Shown here one piece after another: positions 8,849-17,589 of a stretch of DNA of 64,000 bases (the first letter of the stretch is position 1; the number at the start of each line of letters is the position of its first letter). Origin of the DNA: Neorhizobium vignae. GTDB taxonomy: Bacteria > Pseudomonadota > Alphaproteobacteria > Rhizobiales > Rhizobiaceae. The stretch spans positions 1 to 64,000 of the forward strand of contig NZ_JNNU01000015.1 of assembly GCF_000732195.1 (NCBI RefSeq). Reading direction: 5' to 3'. A program made the translations under genes and the position numbers. The notes under the pieces are model-generated. The model saw only the letters and a program-made list of their open reading frames with translations, was not told where the DNA came from and searched no databases.

Positions 8849-9466
8849 TCAGCTGCGAGCGGCTGCGAGACCGTGCAAAACCAGATCAAGATGGGCCTGG
8901 ATATATCGCGGCGTTTCAAGATCGAGACGACCGTCGTGGATCAGCCCTTCGACAATCAAGGCCAACGCAGGCGCAAGTATGACGCGTGCAACCGCCGCAG
9001 GCCCGTCCCGGAACTCACCCTGACGGATACCTTCGTCGATCAGAGCCTGCCCCGTAACGAGGATCGGCACGACGAGTTCCGCATAGTGGTCGTCAATGAG
9101 CTGGGGGAAACGCATACCCTCCGAGATAGCGAAGCGGAGCAGCTCCCGGGTTCTGCGGTCTTCAGTCACCCGCTTGTAAAAAAGCAGGATCAAGGATCTC
9201 AGCCGCTCGGCGTAACTTCCGGTGAGTTCCCTGGCGTCGGCCAGAACGTCCTCGAACGGTACCGCGATATGTCGCGCCATGGCAGAAAAGAGAATCTCCT
9301 TCGTGGGGAAGTAGACGTAGACCGTCCCTTTCGTCACTCCTATGCGGGCGGCGATATCTTCCATCCGCGCCGCCGTGAAGCCTTGTTCAATGAACTCCTC
9401 GAACGCGGCGTCGAGAATCTGCGCAGGCCGTAGAGCCTTCTGTTCAGCGCGCGTCAGCTTTTTCAT
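8849..9466 (-). CDS. TetR-family repressor of the RND efflux operon
   Basis: A 205-residue TetR regulator. The start at 9466 has a GAGG ribosome-binding site; a longer frame from 9505 would begin with a non-ATG codon. The helix-turn-helix at about residues 12-58 reads ILDAAFEEFIEQGFTAARME then DIAARIGVTKGTVYVYFPTK, a standard TetR DNA-binding domain. The C-terminal ligand domain is of the AcrR/YfiR type (TetR_C). It is divergent from a two-adaptor RND efflux operon with overlapping palindromes on the promoter, so it almost certainly represses that operon and itself until a pump substrate binds. Confidence 0.87.
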   Translation of the reverse strand: MKKLTRAEQKALRPAQILDAAFEEFIEQGFTAARMEDIAARIGVTKGTVYVYFPTKEILFSAMARHIAVPFEDVLADARELTGSYAERLRSLILLFYKRVTEDRRTRELLRFAISEGMRFPQLIDDHYAELVVPILVTGQALIDEGIRQGEFRDGPAAVARVILAPALALIVEGLIHDGRLDLETPRYIQAHLDLVLHGLAAARS

Positions 9467-9520
9467 GTTCACATTCCTCACCAACAGGTCCTGCGGCTTC
9501 AACACGGCAGCATTATTTCA

Positions 9521-9564
9521 TTGACTTTCCGGTTAGTCAATTATAATCGGCTTCAAAACCGATT
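9521..9564 (+). promoter_or_regulatory. RND operon promoter with two TetR-type palindromes
   Basis: A promoter-like pair lies here: TTGACT at 9521-9526 and TATAAT at 9542-9547 (15-bp spacer). The -35 is the left arm of TTGACT-N8-AGTCAA (9521-9540). A second palindrome, AATCGG-N8-CCGATT (9545-9564), starts inside the -10. Both are 20 bp with 8-bp spacers and contain a related half-site (CCGGTTAG and CCGATTAG). The layout lets the divergent TetR protein cover the promoter. Confidence 0.6.
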
Positions 9565-9577
9565 AGAGAGGCGGCTT

Positions 9578-10651
9578 ATGGGACAGTTAACAACAGGCAT
9601 ATTATTGGGGGTTTCCATCGCATGCCTCGCGGCTTGCGCTCCTCAGGAAGAAGCTCGACAGAAGAGCGCGCGGCAGGTGGAGACGGTGACCGTGCAAGCG
9701 GTACCGGTGTCGGAAACCATTTCGACGACGGGCGAGATCAGGGCCAGGGTCCAGTCCGACCTTTCATTCCGCGTCAGCGGTCGGATTATCGCACGGCTGG
9801 TCGATGTCGGCGATCACGTCAAGGCCGGCCAGGTTCTCGCGCGTCTCGATACTCAGGAACAGACGGCTGACCTCCAGGTGGCACTTGCCAATCTCCAATC
9901 TGCGGAGGCGCAGGAAACGCAGGCCCGGCAGGCATTCGACAGGCAGCAGAGCCTGTTCACCACAGGCGTAACCACGCTGGCCGCCCTCGATAACGCACGC
10001 GAAGCCCTTTTAACCACGCAGGCCACGGTTCAGTCCGCGCAGGCCCAGCTGGATACGGCCCGCGACACGCTTGGCCAGACGGATCTCAAGGCGGATGCCA
10101 ACGGAATCATTACCGCCAGAAGTGCGGAAGTCGGTCAGGTAGCGCAGGCCGCCCAGCTTATTTTCACACTCGCCCATGATGGTCCTCGAGACGCCGTGAT
10201 CAATGCCAACGAGTCCGCCCTTCTCGGACGCGCGCTTGAGGACGTTGCCGATGTCAGGCTCCTGTCGGGCAGCGACAGGTTTCGGGCCAGGGCCCGCGAG
10301 ATCTCGCCCACCATCGACACCACGACGGGGACGATCCGGGTGAAGCTCGCTCTCGAAGATGCGTCGGACGCTCCCCTGGGGAGCGCCGTGGTTGCAACCG
10401 CGCGCTACAAGCCTGAGACCGTCATCGAATTGCCCTGGTCGGCAATGGCTTCGCGTGCGGGGCGGACGGCCGTCTGGCTCGTCGATCCGAAGACGAGCGC
10501 CGTCTCCCTCCATCCCGTGGGGGTCGGGGCCTATGCCAGCGGGCGCTTCTCCGTCGAATCCGGCCTGTCTGCCGGCGACATTGTCGTTTCCAACGGCACG
10601 AAGTTTCTGAGCGAGGGCGACCTCGTGTCTTATGAAGGAGCTGCAAGATGA
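9578..10651 (+). CDS. RND efflux periplasmic adaptor, first of two (lipoprotein)
   Basis: A 357-residue membrane-fusion protein. The start at 9578 is set by GAGAGGCGG just upstream and by the lipoprotein signal peptide that follows directly (LAAC lipobox with Cys at about residue 22). Order of parts: barrel-sandwich half-motif SFRVSGRIIARLVDVGDHVK at about 59-78 followed by AGQVLARLD, an alpha-helical hairpin rich in Ala/Gln at about 90-165, the second lipoyl half (DLKADANGIITAR), then beta-barrel and membrane-proximal domains. It links an inner-membrane RND pump to an outer-membrane channel. The stop overlaps the next gene's ATG. Confidence 0.88.
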   Translation: MGQLTTGILLGVSIACLAACAPQEEARQKSARQVETVTVQAVPVSETISTTGEIRARVQSDLSFRVSGRIIARLVDVGDHVKAGQVLARLDTQEQTADLQVALANLQSAEAQETQARQAFDRQQSLFTTGVTTLAALDNAREALLTTQATVQSAQAQLDTARDTLGQTDLKADANGIITARSAEVGQVAQAAQLIFTLAHDGPRDAVINANESALLGRALEDVADVRLLSGSDRFRARAREISPTIDTTTGTIRVKLALEDASDAPLGSAVVATARYKPETVIELPWSAMASRAGRTAVWLVDPKTSAVSLHPVGVGAYASGRFSVESGLSAGDIVVSNGTKFLSEGDLVSYEGAAR

Positions 10652-11733
10652 AAATCGATCCCCGCCTGACGGCGCTTCTGGCGGCGGCCGCGATGCTGTC
10701 GGCTTGCCAGAAGGAAGAGGACGCAGCATCGCTGCCTCCCCGCCCGGTCCTATCTCAGTTGGCCGAACCGGTCCCGCAGACGGCATTCACCTTGCCCGGC
10801 ACTGTCCAGGCCCGTATCGAGACCGAGTTCAGCTTCCGCATCCTTGGCCGGGTCATCGCCCGCAACGTCCAGGTGGGCGACCTCGTCAGAAAGGGCGACG
10901 TCCTGGCAGCCATCGATCCGGTGGCTCTCGAGCTGGCGGTCAAAAGCGCGCGGTCCGACCTTGCCAACAGCCAGGCGCAACTTGCCAACGCCCGCATCAC
11001 AGAAGACCGGCAGAGAACTCTGCTCGAGAGACAGAGCGGGGCCAGGGCCACCTTTGAAACTGCCGAGTTGGAGCGCAAAACCGCAGAAGCAGCGGTCGCC
11101 AAGGCTCAGGCAAATCTGGACAAGGCGAACGAACAGCTGAGCTACTCGCGTCTGCTCGCCGAATTCGACGGCGTGGTCACCGCGACCGCCGCCGAGGTGG
11201 GCCTTGTCGTCTCTCCCGGGCAGAGTGTTGCCACCGTCGCGCGACCGGAAGAGCGCGACGCCGTGGTCGACGTGCCCGAAGCTGCCGGCGACCATTTGAA
11301 GCCCGGCGTATCCTTCGACGTCGCCTTGCAACTTGACCCCCGCATTCACGCCAGGGGCGTGGTCCGCGAGATCGCGCCCGAAGCGGACGACGCGACGCGG
11401 ACGCGACGCACGCGGTTGACGCTGATCGATCCGCCTGAGGCCCTCAGGCTCGGCTCGGTCATAACAGCCAGTTCCATGGGTGAGGCGAAGACCTTTATCC
11501 GGCTGCCCTCCTCCGCGATCCGGACAGAGGGATCGGAGGCATTCGTCTGGATCGTCAACACCGCGACAGGGAAGGTCACCTCCGCCCCGGTCACGCTTGC
11601 TGAAGAAGCCGTCGCAAGTGGGCCCGTCACGGTGACCGACGGGATCAAACCCGGTGACAGGATCGTCACCGCTGGCGTCAACACCCTCGTAAACGGCCAG
11701 ACCGTTCGTATCGATCAGGAGACCCTCAAGTGA
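10648..11733 (+). CDS. RND efflux periplasmic adaptor, second of two (lipoprotein)
   Basis: A 361-residue membrane-fusion lipoprotein (lipobox LSAC, Cys at about residue 20) preceded by AAGGAG and overlapping the first adaptor by 4 nt. It has the same architecture: lipoyl half-motif FSFRILGRVIARNVQVGDLV at about 62-81, coiled-coil hairpin at about 95-170 and second lipoyl half (RLLAEFDGVVTATAAEVGLV). It is clearly homologous to the preceding adaptor, so the pair arose by tandem duplication and may form a mixed adaptor ring. It overlaps the RND permease gene by 4 nt. Confidence 0.88.
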   Translation: MKIDPRLTALLAAAAMLSACQKEEDAASLPPRPVLSQLAEPVPQTAFTLPGTVQARIETEFSFRILGRVIARNVQVGDLVRKGDVLAAIDPVALELAVKSARSDLANSQAQLANARITEDRQRTLLERQSGARATFETAELERKTAEAAVAKAQANLDKANEQLSYSRLLAEFDGVVTATAAEVGLVVSPGQSVATVARPEERDAVVDVPEAAGDHLKPGVSFDVALQLDPRIHARGVVREIAPEADDATRTRRTRLTLIDPPEALRLGSVITASSMGEAKTFIRLPSSAIRTEGSEAFVWIVNTATGKVTSAPVTLAEEAVASGPVTVTDGIKPGDRIVTAGVNTLVNGQTVRIDQETLK

Positions 11734-14700
11734 AATCCTTCAATCTCTCGGACTGGGCGCTCGAGCATCGTTCGCTCGTCTGGTATTTCATGATCGTCTT
11801 CATCCTGGCGGGCACATTTTCCTACCTCAACCTCGGCCGTGAAGAAGATCCAGCGTTCACCATCAAGACGATGATCATCAATGCGCAGTGGCCGGGTGCG
11901 TCCGCTGAAGAAATGACCCGTCAGGTGACGGACAGGATAGAGAAGAAGCTGGAGGAACTCGACGCGCTGGACTACACGCGAAGCGAAACGGTCGCCGGGC
12001 AGACTACGGTCTACGTCGAATTGCTTGCGACCACCAAAGCAAGGGACGTGACGGGCAACTGGCTTCGCGTCCGCAACATGATCAACGACATCAAGGGCGA
12101 ATTTCCCAGTGGCGTCGTCGGCCCGTTCTTCAATGACACTTTTGGCGACGTCTATGGCAACATCTACGCCTTCAAATCCGACGGCCTGACGCAGCGCCAG
12201 CTCCGCGACCTGGTGGAAGACGCGAGAGCGAAGCTTCTGACGGTTCCGAATGCCGGCAAGATCGACATTATCGGGGCGCAGGACGAAGCCGTCTATCTCG
12301 AATTCTCGACCCGCAAGATCGCGGCGCTCGGCATCGACCGCCAGGCCGTTATCGAAACGCTTCAAGCCCAGAATGCGGTAGCGCAATCCGGCTTCGTGGA
12401 TGCGGGACCCGAGCGCATCGCGTTGCGCGTCGGTGGCCAGTTTACGACCGAAGAGAGTTTGCGGGCCATCAATCTCAGGGTGAATGATCGCTTTTTCCCG
12501 CTCACCGACGTCGCGACCATCAAGAGAGGGTATGTCGACCCGCCGTCCGCGCTCTTCCGCTTCAACGGACAGCCCGCAATAGGCTTGGCAATTGGCATGA
12601 CGGCAGGAGCCAACCTCACGAATTTCGGTGAGGCGATGGACGAGGAGATGAAGCGGGTCGTGGCCGATCTTCCGATCGGCGTGAATGTGGAGCGGGTTTC
12701 CGACCAGCCGGCCGTCGTGGAAGAAGCCGTGTCCGGCTTTACCAAGGCGCTGTTTGAGGCAATCGCCATCGTCTTGGCGATCAGCTTCATCAGCCTTGGG
12801 CTGCGCGCCGGGCTGGTGGTCGCGATCTCGATCCCGCTTGTTCTGGCGATCACTTTCGTCGTCATGGCATATACGGGTATCTCGCTGCAGCGCATTTCGC
12901 TCGGCGCCTTGATCATCGCGTTAGGGCTCCTCGTGGACGATGCCATGATCGCCGTCGAGATGATGGTGGCGCGCCTGGAGTCAGGCGACGATCTGCGCAA
13001 AGCCGCCACCTATGTCTATACGTCGACCGCCTTTCCGATGCTGACGGGTACGCTCGTCACCGTCGCCGGTTTTATCCCGATCGGCCTCAACAACAGTGCG
13101 GCGGGTGAATTTACCTTTACCCTGTTCGTCGTGATTGCGGTTTCGCTCGTGGTGTCCTGGGTTGTGGCCGTCCTCTTCACGCCGTTGCTGGGCGTGGCGA
13201 TCCTGCCCAAGACGATGAAGTCCCACCACGAGCGCAAGGGACGCGCCGCGCGGGGATTTGCCTGGCTCCTGGCAGCTGCCATGCGTTGGCGCTGGGTCAC
13301 GATCACCGCCACCATCGCTGTTTTCGGTCTCTCGCTTGGCGGTCTTGGCCTCGTGCAGCAGCAGTTCTTCCCGGCGTCCGACCGCGTTGAACTGATCGTC
13401 GACTGGAGCATGCCGCAAAACAGCACGATAGCGGAGACGAACCGCCAGATGACGCAGTTCGAGCAGGAGAAACTCGTCGGCAACCCCGATGTCGACCATT
13501 GGTCCACCCATGTCGGGGAAGGGGCGCCGCGTTTCATCCTGTCTTACGACGTGCAGACCCCGGCTGTCTGGTTCGGGCAGATCGTCATCGTCGCCAAGGA
13601 CCTGGAAGCCCGGGACAAGCTGCGCGCGGACCTGCAGGACTATGTCGCAAAGACCTTTCCCGGTACCGACGCTTTCGTCAAACTCCTGGATATCGGTCCG
13701 CCAGTGGGCAAGCCAGTCCAGTACCGCGTCAGCGGCCCGGATATCCAGACGGTGCGCGAGCTGTCGCATCGCTTTGGAGCCATCGTCAACCGGCATCCTC
13801 TCATCGCCAACATGACCTATGACTGGAACGAGCCCTCGCGCGTCGTGAAGGTGGATGTGCTCCAGGACAAGGCTCGCCAGCTTGGCGTCTCCTCGGAGGA
13901 TATCGCGAACGTGCTCAACAGCATCGTCGAAGGGTCTTCGGCAACGCAGATCCGCGACGGCATCTACCTGATCAACGTGATCGGCAGGGCGCAGGACGCC
14001 GAGCGAGGTTCGATCGAAACGCTGCGAGACCTTCAGCTTCCCGGATCGAACGGCAAGTCCGTCCCGCTTTCCGCAGTTGCCAAGTTCCGCTACGAGCTCG
14101 AACAGCCGATGATCGCGCGAAGGGATCGGATTCCTACGGTCACGGTGAAGGCCGCGGTCACCGGGTCGACGCAGCCCGCTACAATCGTGGAGCAGCTCAA
14201 GCCCGAGGTCGAAAAGTTCACGAAAGCCCTTCCTGCAGGATACAAGGTCGAGGTTGGGGGCTCGGTGGAATCGAGCGCCGATGCGCAGGGGCCGATCGCC
14301 GCAGTTGCCCCGCTCATGCTGTTCGCCATGGCGACGATCCTGATGATCCAGCTCCAGAGCTTCAGCCGCCTGTTCCTGGTTTTCGCAGTCGCTCCCCTTG
14401 CTCTCATCGGCGTCGTAGCGGCACTACTTCTCAGCAACGCTCCGATGGGCTTCGTCGCGATCCTCGGCGTGCTCGCACTGATCGGCATCCTGATCCGCAA
14501 TTCGGTGATCCTCGTGGTCCAGATCGAACATCTGCGCAGCGAGGGCATGCCGCCGTGGCGTGCGGTGGTCGAGGCGACGGAACACCGGATGCGGCCGATC
14601 TTGCTGACCGCCGCGGCCGCGACGCTCGCCCTCATCCCCATCTCCCGGGAAGTCTTCTGGGGACCAATGGCATATGCCATGATGGGCGGGATCGTCGTCG

Positions 14701-14801
14701 GTACGGTGCTGACGCTTCTCTTCCTGCCGGCCCTTTATGTGGCCTGGTTCCGGATACCGCGCGAGGAACCGAATATCTCCCCGGAAGCTGCACAAGCTTG
14801 A
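11730..14801 (+). CDS. RND family multidrug efflux permease
   Basis: A 1023-residue RND pump of the AcrB/MexF superfamily. Residues 14-34 are the first membrane helix, followed by a large periplasmic porter domain with EEDPAFTIKTMIINAQWPGA at about 36-55. TM4 holds the proton-relay pair in GLLVDDAMIAVEMM at about 402-415. The second half repeats the plan, with GSVESSADAQGPIAAVAPLM at about 848-867 and the late helices ending around 1010. It is the third gene of a tightly overlapped operon under the divergent TetR regulator. No outer-membrane channel gene is present, so it must borrow a TolC-type protein. Substrates unknown. Confidence 0.92.
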   Translation: MKSFNLSDWALEHRSLVWYFMIVFILAGTFSYLNLGREEDPAFTIKTMIINAQWPGASAEEMTRQVTDRIEKKLEELDALDYTRSETVAGQTTVYVELLATTKARDVTGNWLRVRNMINDIKGEFPSGVVGPFFNDTFGDVYGNIYAFKSDGLTQRQLRDLVEDARAKLLTVPNAGKIDIIGAQDEAVYLEFSTRKIAALGIDRQAVIETLQAQNAVAQSGFVDAGPERIALRVGGQFTTEESLRAINLRVNDRFFPLTDVATIKRGYVDPPSALFRFNGQPAIGLAIGMTAGANLTNFGEAMDEEMKRVVADLPIGVNVERVSDQPAVVEEAVSGFTKALFEAIAIVLAISFISLGLRAGLVVAISIPLVLAITFVVMAYTGISLQRISLGALIIALGLLVDDAMIAVEMMVARLESGDDLRKAATYVYTSTAFPMLTGTLVTVAGFIPIGLNNSAAGEFTFTLFVVIAVSLVVSWVVAVLFTPLLGVAILPKTMKSHHERKGRAARGFAWLLAAAMRWRWVTITATIAVFGLSLGGLGLVQQQFFPASDRVELIVDWSMPQNSTIAETNRQMTQFEQEKLVGNPDVDHWSTHVGEGAPRFILSYDVQTPAVWFGQIVIVAKDLEARDKLRADLQDYVAKTFPGTDAFVKLLDIGPPVGKPVQYRVSGPDIQTVRELSHRFGAIVNRHPLIANMTYDWNEPSRVVKVDVLQDKARQLGVSSEDIANVLNSIVEGSSATQIRDGIYLINVIGRAQDAERGSIETLRDLQLPGSNGKSVPLSAVAKFRYELEQPMIARRDRIPTVTVKAAVTGSTQPATIVEQLKPEVEKFTKALPAGYKVEVGGSVESSADAQGPIAAVAPLMLFAMATILMIQLQSFSRLFLVFAVAPLALIGVVAALLLSNAPMGFVAILGVLALIGILIRNSVILVVQIEHLRSEGMPPWRAVVEATEHRMRPILLTAAAATLALIPISREVFWGPMAYAMMGGIVVGTVLTLLFLPALYVAWFRIPREEPNISPEAAQA

Positions 14802-14808
14802 TCCACGA

Positions 14809-14830
14809 AAGGGCGCTTGCGAGCGCCCTT
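14809..14830 (+). terminator. Hairpin at the end of the RND operon
   Basis: A perfect 9-bp stem (AAGGGCGCT / AGCGCCCTT) with a TGCG loop begins 7 nt after the RND stop. The following CCTTCTCC is a weak T-stretch. The hairpin covers the most upstream possible start of the next gene, which supports the downstream ATG at 14856. Confidence 0.6.
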
Positions 14831-14855
14831 CCTTCTCCAGATTCAGGGCGCATCG

Positions 14856-15989
14856 ATGCACTTCTTCCTCTCGATCTACGCTTGCAGGGCACGCTGCAGC
14901 CTTGTCGTTCTTGCCGTCATGGTCAGCCTGGCCGGATGCGCCTCCCGCCCATCAGCCGAGGTGCTTCAGCCCGCCGCGATCCAGCAGGTCGAAAGCGAGA
15001 AGGTTACCCTGCTTTCTGTCACCAACCGCAACAGGGTCAAGGAAGACGGCGGTTTTGGAAGTCAGTGGGCCAGCGACCTGACCTACGAACGGTACGCCTT
15101 CTCAATTCCCGGCGATCGCAAGGGAAGCGCCATCATCTATCCCTCGGAAAGGCCGGATCCGCGCCGCCAGTTCGTCGTCACCGGGCGGGATCAACTGACA
15201 CGCAAGGCCTGGATCGACGACGCGACCCGTTCGGTCAACTTCGACGGGACCGTGGCGGTCTTCGTCCACGGCTACAACACCAACTATCAGGAGGCGCTGT
15301 TCAGGGCTGCGCAGATGGCAGCCGACGCCGACACGCTCAGCCCGCCGATCCTGTTTTCCTGGCCTTCTGCGGCAAGCGTGGCCGGGTATGTCACCGACCG
15401 AGACGCAGCTCTCTATTCCAGAAGTGAACTCGAAAACGTCTTGAAGGCGCTGGCCGAAACTCCGAAGATCAAGCGCGTCGTGCTGTTCGGGCATAGCATG
15501 GGCGGTTTCTTGTCCATGGAGGCGGCAAGGCAGCTGAAGCTTCAGGGGCGTGACGACGTCGTCGGCAAGCTGCAGGTCATTCTCGCCGCGCCGGACATAG
15601 ACGTCGACGTGTTCAGGTCCCAGTTGCGTGACATCGGCATGCTGCGGAACCCGATCACATTGCTCGTGTCAAAAACCGACCGAGCTCTGGCGGTGTCCAG
15701 CATCCTTGGCGGCGAGCGTCCGCGCGTCGGCCGCATTGATATCGATGATCCCGTGGTTCGCAGTGAAATAAAGGCCGCTCGTGTCAGCGTCATCGACATA
15801 TCGTCCCTCAGTTCATCCGACGGCCTTGGTCATGATCGCTATGCCGCGCTTGCCCGGTTTGGTGGCGAGCTTGTCAAGGCGGAAGCGCGTGCGCGCAGCA
15901 GCGGAGACGTTGGAGTGTTGGTCTTCGATGCGGCGGGCGCGGCTGCGGCAAGTCCTTTCAGGCTGGCCGGGAAAATTGTGGGGCATTGA
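14856..15989 (+). CDS. Alpha/beta hydrolase lipoprotein (DUF900 family)
   Basis: A 377-residue protein. Choosing 14856 puts a lipoprotein signal at the very N-terminus (LVVLAVMVSLAGC, Cys at about residue 29). The catalytic domain is of the DUF900 type: VAVFVHGYNTNYQEALFRAA at about 131-150, nucleophile elbow VVLFGHSMGGFLSMEAARQL at about 207-226 (Ser in GHSMGG), and AAPDIDVDVF at about 243-252 following the acid strand. DUF900 members are esterase-like proteins of unknown substrate, often in envelope or secretion contexts. It stands alone between terminators and is probably separately transcribed. Confidence 0.8.
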   Translation: MHFFLSIYACRARCSLVVLAVMVSLAGCASRPSAEVLQPAAIQQVESEKVTLLSVTNRNRVKEDGGFGSQWASDLTYERYAFSIPGDRKGSAIIYPSERPDPRRQFVVTGRDQLTRKAWIDDATRSVNFDGTVAVFVHGYNTNYQEALFRAAQMAADADTLSPPILFSWPSAASVAGYVTDRDAALYSRSELENVLKALAETPKIKRVVLFGHSMGGFLSMEAARQLKLQGRDDVVGKLQVILAAPDIDVDVFRSQLRDIGMLRNPITLLVSKTDRALAVSSILGGERPRVGRIDIDDPVVRSEIKAARVSVIDISSLSSSDGLGHDRYAALARFGGELVKAEARARSSGDVGVLVFDAAGAAAASPFRLAGKIVGH

Positions 15990-16085
15990 CCCGTCGCCGG
16001 AGCAAATCAAGAAGTCGCCAGCCGACGGGACTAGGTCCGCATCGCATGCCACCTTCGAGATGAGGTTGTCATTCGGCGGGATTTC

Positions 16086-16391
16086 CTAAATCCCTGACCC
16101 GTCGAATTGCTGTGTGTCGCGGCCTTCCCAGGGTGAGGGCAGCGACAGACGATTGAGGCTGGCCGAGGGCAACGGCATCCAACACTTCAATTCCGGCTCG
16201 GCATATTCGATGATGTGGCCGGGCGAGGAATCAGAAGCGCGCCAGCCTTCTCCACCGAATTGATCGCCATTCGACCAGTACGCGAGATCAACTTCTGCCG
16301 GCCCCTGTTCGGATGGCCGGATGGTGACCAGGATCCGACTACCATCCTTCGGTGCGCTTGCCATATGGCGCCAGCGATCTGTCTCGTCCAT
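16086..16391 (-). CDS. Small DUF551-like protein
   Basis: A 101-residue protein with a perfect AGGAGG ribosome-binding site 7 nt upstream. Its pattern, W-x-x-M-x-[ST]-A-P-K-D-G-[ST]-R-I-L near the start (here WRHMASAPKDGSRIL), an internal W, and a W-x-P-L-P-like end (CWMPLP at about 70-75), is that of the small DUF551-type proteins common in phages and proteobacteria. Residues 76-101 are extra and low in complexity. Function unknown. No phage genes are nearby. Confidence 0.65.
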   Translation of the reverse strand: MDETDRWRHMASAPKDGSRILVTIRPSEQGPAEVDLAYWSNGDQFGGEGWRASDSSPGHIIEYAEPELKCWMPLPSASLNRLSLPSPWEGRDTQQFDGSGI

Positions 16392-16451
16392 CGTTTTTCC
16401 TCCTGCCTTGCTGCAGGTGCAACTGTCGTCTCGCCATCGAAAACGGTCAAC

Positions 16452-16580
16452 TCAAACTTTGCAGAACCATCCTCCGTCGATCGACGCGGGTTCGCCGGAA
16501 GCCATAAGCTTCGTGACTGCCGAGGTTTCCGTTTCGATCACGGTAGCAGCGGTGGCCTTTTCCTCGATGACAATGGTCAT
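16452..16580 (-). CDS. Possible 42-residue protein coupled to purU
   Basis: An open frame beginning with ATG 2 nt after the purU stop and ending at 16452. The product starts MTIVIEEKATAATVIETETS and ends in GGWFCKV; it is acidic and Thr/Ala-rich with a Gly-Gly-Trp-Phe-Cys tail. The tight spacing would allow coupled translation with purU, and GGGG lies about 6-9 nt before the start. No family is recognised. It could equally be untranslated sequence. Confidence 0.33.
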   Translation of the reverse strand: MTIVIEEKATAATVIETETSAVTKLMASGEPASIDGGWFCKV

Positions 16581-16582
16581 GT

Positions 16583-17467
16583 TTACCCCATGCGCTCGGA
16601 GGCATAGGAACCCGGGCTTGCCGGGAAAACGACGGTGCGATGTCCGTTGATGAAGGTGCGGTGATGGATATGGGCGTGGATGGCGCGCGCCAGCACCTGG
16701 CTTTCGACGTCGCGGCCGAGAGAGACATAGTCTTCCGGAGACTGCGCATGGGTGACGCGCACCGTGTCCTGCTCGATGATCGGGCCTTCGTCGAGATCGG
16801 CGGTGACGTAATGGGCTGTGGCGCCGATCAGCTTCACGCCGCGTTCGAAAGCCTGCTTGTAGGGATTGGCTCCCTTGAACGACGGCAGGAAGGAATGGTG
16901 GATGTTGATGATCCGGCCGGACATCTTCTGGCACATCTGATCGGACAGGATCTGCATGTAGCGGGCCAGCACGATGAGTTCGGTGCCGGTCTGTCTGACG
17001 AGGTCCATGATGCGCGCCTCGGCCTCAGGCTTGTTGGCCTCGGTCACTGGAATATGATGGAAGGGGATATCGTGATTGACCACGACCTTCTGGTAGTCGA
17101 AGTGGTTGGAGACGACGCCGACGATCTCGATCGGCAGTGCGCCGATCTTCCAACGATAGAGCAGGTCGTTCAGGCAATGGCCGAAGCGCGATACCATCAG
17201 CAGGACCTTCTCCCGCTTGGCGGCATCATGCAGGCTCCAGTTCATGCCGAAACGCTCGGCGATAGCGGGGAAGCCCTGTGCGAGCGTCGCTTCATTGGCC
17301 TCTTCCTCGGAGATGAAGGAGACGCGCATGAAGAACCGACAGGTGCCGAGGTCGTCGAACTGGGACGAATCCACGATGTTACAGCCCTGTTCGGCGAGAT
17401 AGCCGGAGACTGCAGCGACGATGCCGCGGGTCGACTGACAGGAAATGGTCAAAACGTATGTCTTCAT
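16583..17467 (-). CDS. purU: Formyltetrahydrofolate deformylase
   Basis: A 294-residue PurU, the usual length. The start at 17467 gives the normal MKTYVLTISC N-terminus; an ATG two codons upstream is possible. Residues 4-85 are an ACT-like regulatory domain (TISCQSTRGIVAAVSGYLAE). The C-terminal formyl transferase fold shows GVVSNHFDYQK at about 118-128, IINIHHSFLPSFKGANPY at about 190-207 (catalytic Asn/His region) and ATAHYVTADLDEGPIIEQD at about 220-238 (catalytic Asp). PurU hydrolyses 10-formyl-THF to formate and THF, balancing the one-carbon pool and, in many bacteria, dealing with demethylation products. Its nearness to the moc-like locus, where O-demethylation would release one-carbon units, may be meaningful. 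Confidence 0.93.
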   Translation of the reverse strand: MKTYVLTISCQSTRGIVAAVSGYLAEQGCNIVDSSQFDDLGTCRFFMRVSFISEEEANEATLAQGFPAIAERFGMNWSLHDAAKREKVLLMVSRFGHCLNDLLYRWKIGALPIEIVGVVSNHFDYQKVVVNHDIPFHHIPVTEANKPEAEARIMDLVRQTGTELIVLARYMQILSDQMCQKMSGRIINIHHSFLPSFKGANPYKQAFERGVKLIGATAHYVTADLDEGPIIEQDTVRVTHAQSPEDYVSLGRDVESQVLARAIHAHIHHRTFINGHRTVVFPASPGSYASERMG

Positions 17468-17528
17468 GGTCATCTCGTGAATGGCCTGTGACGGCGTCAT
17501 CTCAATTGCAAGACGGGTGCATAAGGGG

Positions 17529-17589
17529 GAGGCGGTGCAGGTTGTTCGGAACCGGCACCGCCTCGGCGCCTGAGGAGGTTTTCAGGCGC
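17529..17589 (-). terminator. Double hairpin between the CUT2 permease gene and purU
   Basis: Two successive perfect stems follow the minus-strand permease gene. The first, GCGCCTGA (17566-17573) with TCAGGCGC (17582-17589), includes the permease stop codon. The second has arms GAGGCGGTGC (17529-17538) and GCACCGCCTC (17555-17564). Neither has a strong T-run. They isolate the importer operon from purU. Confidence 0.55.

Noticed and set aside
8718-9023. A plus-strand frame with a protein-like beginning (MRVAICDIARAENATHPLFP)
   Set aside because: No recognised family, no good ribosome-binding site, and its second half is antisense to the TetR gene.
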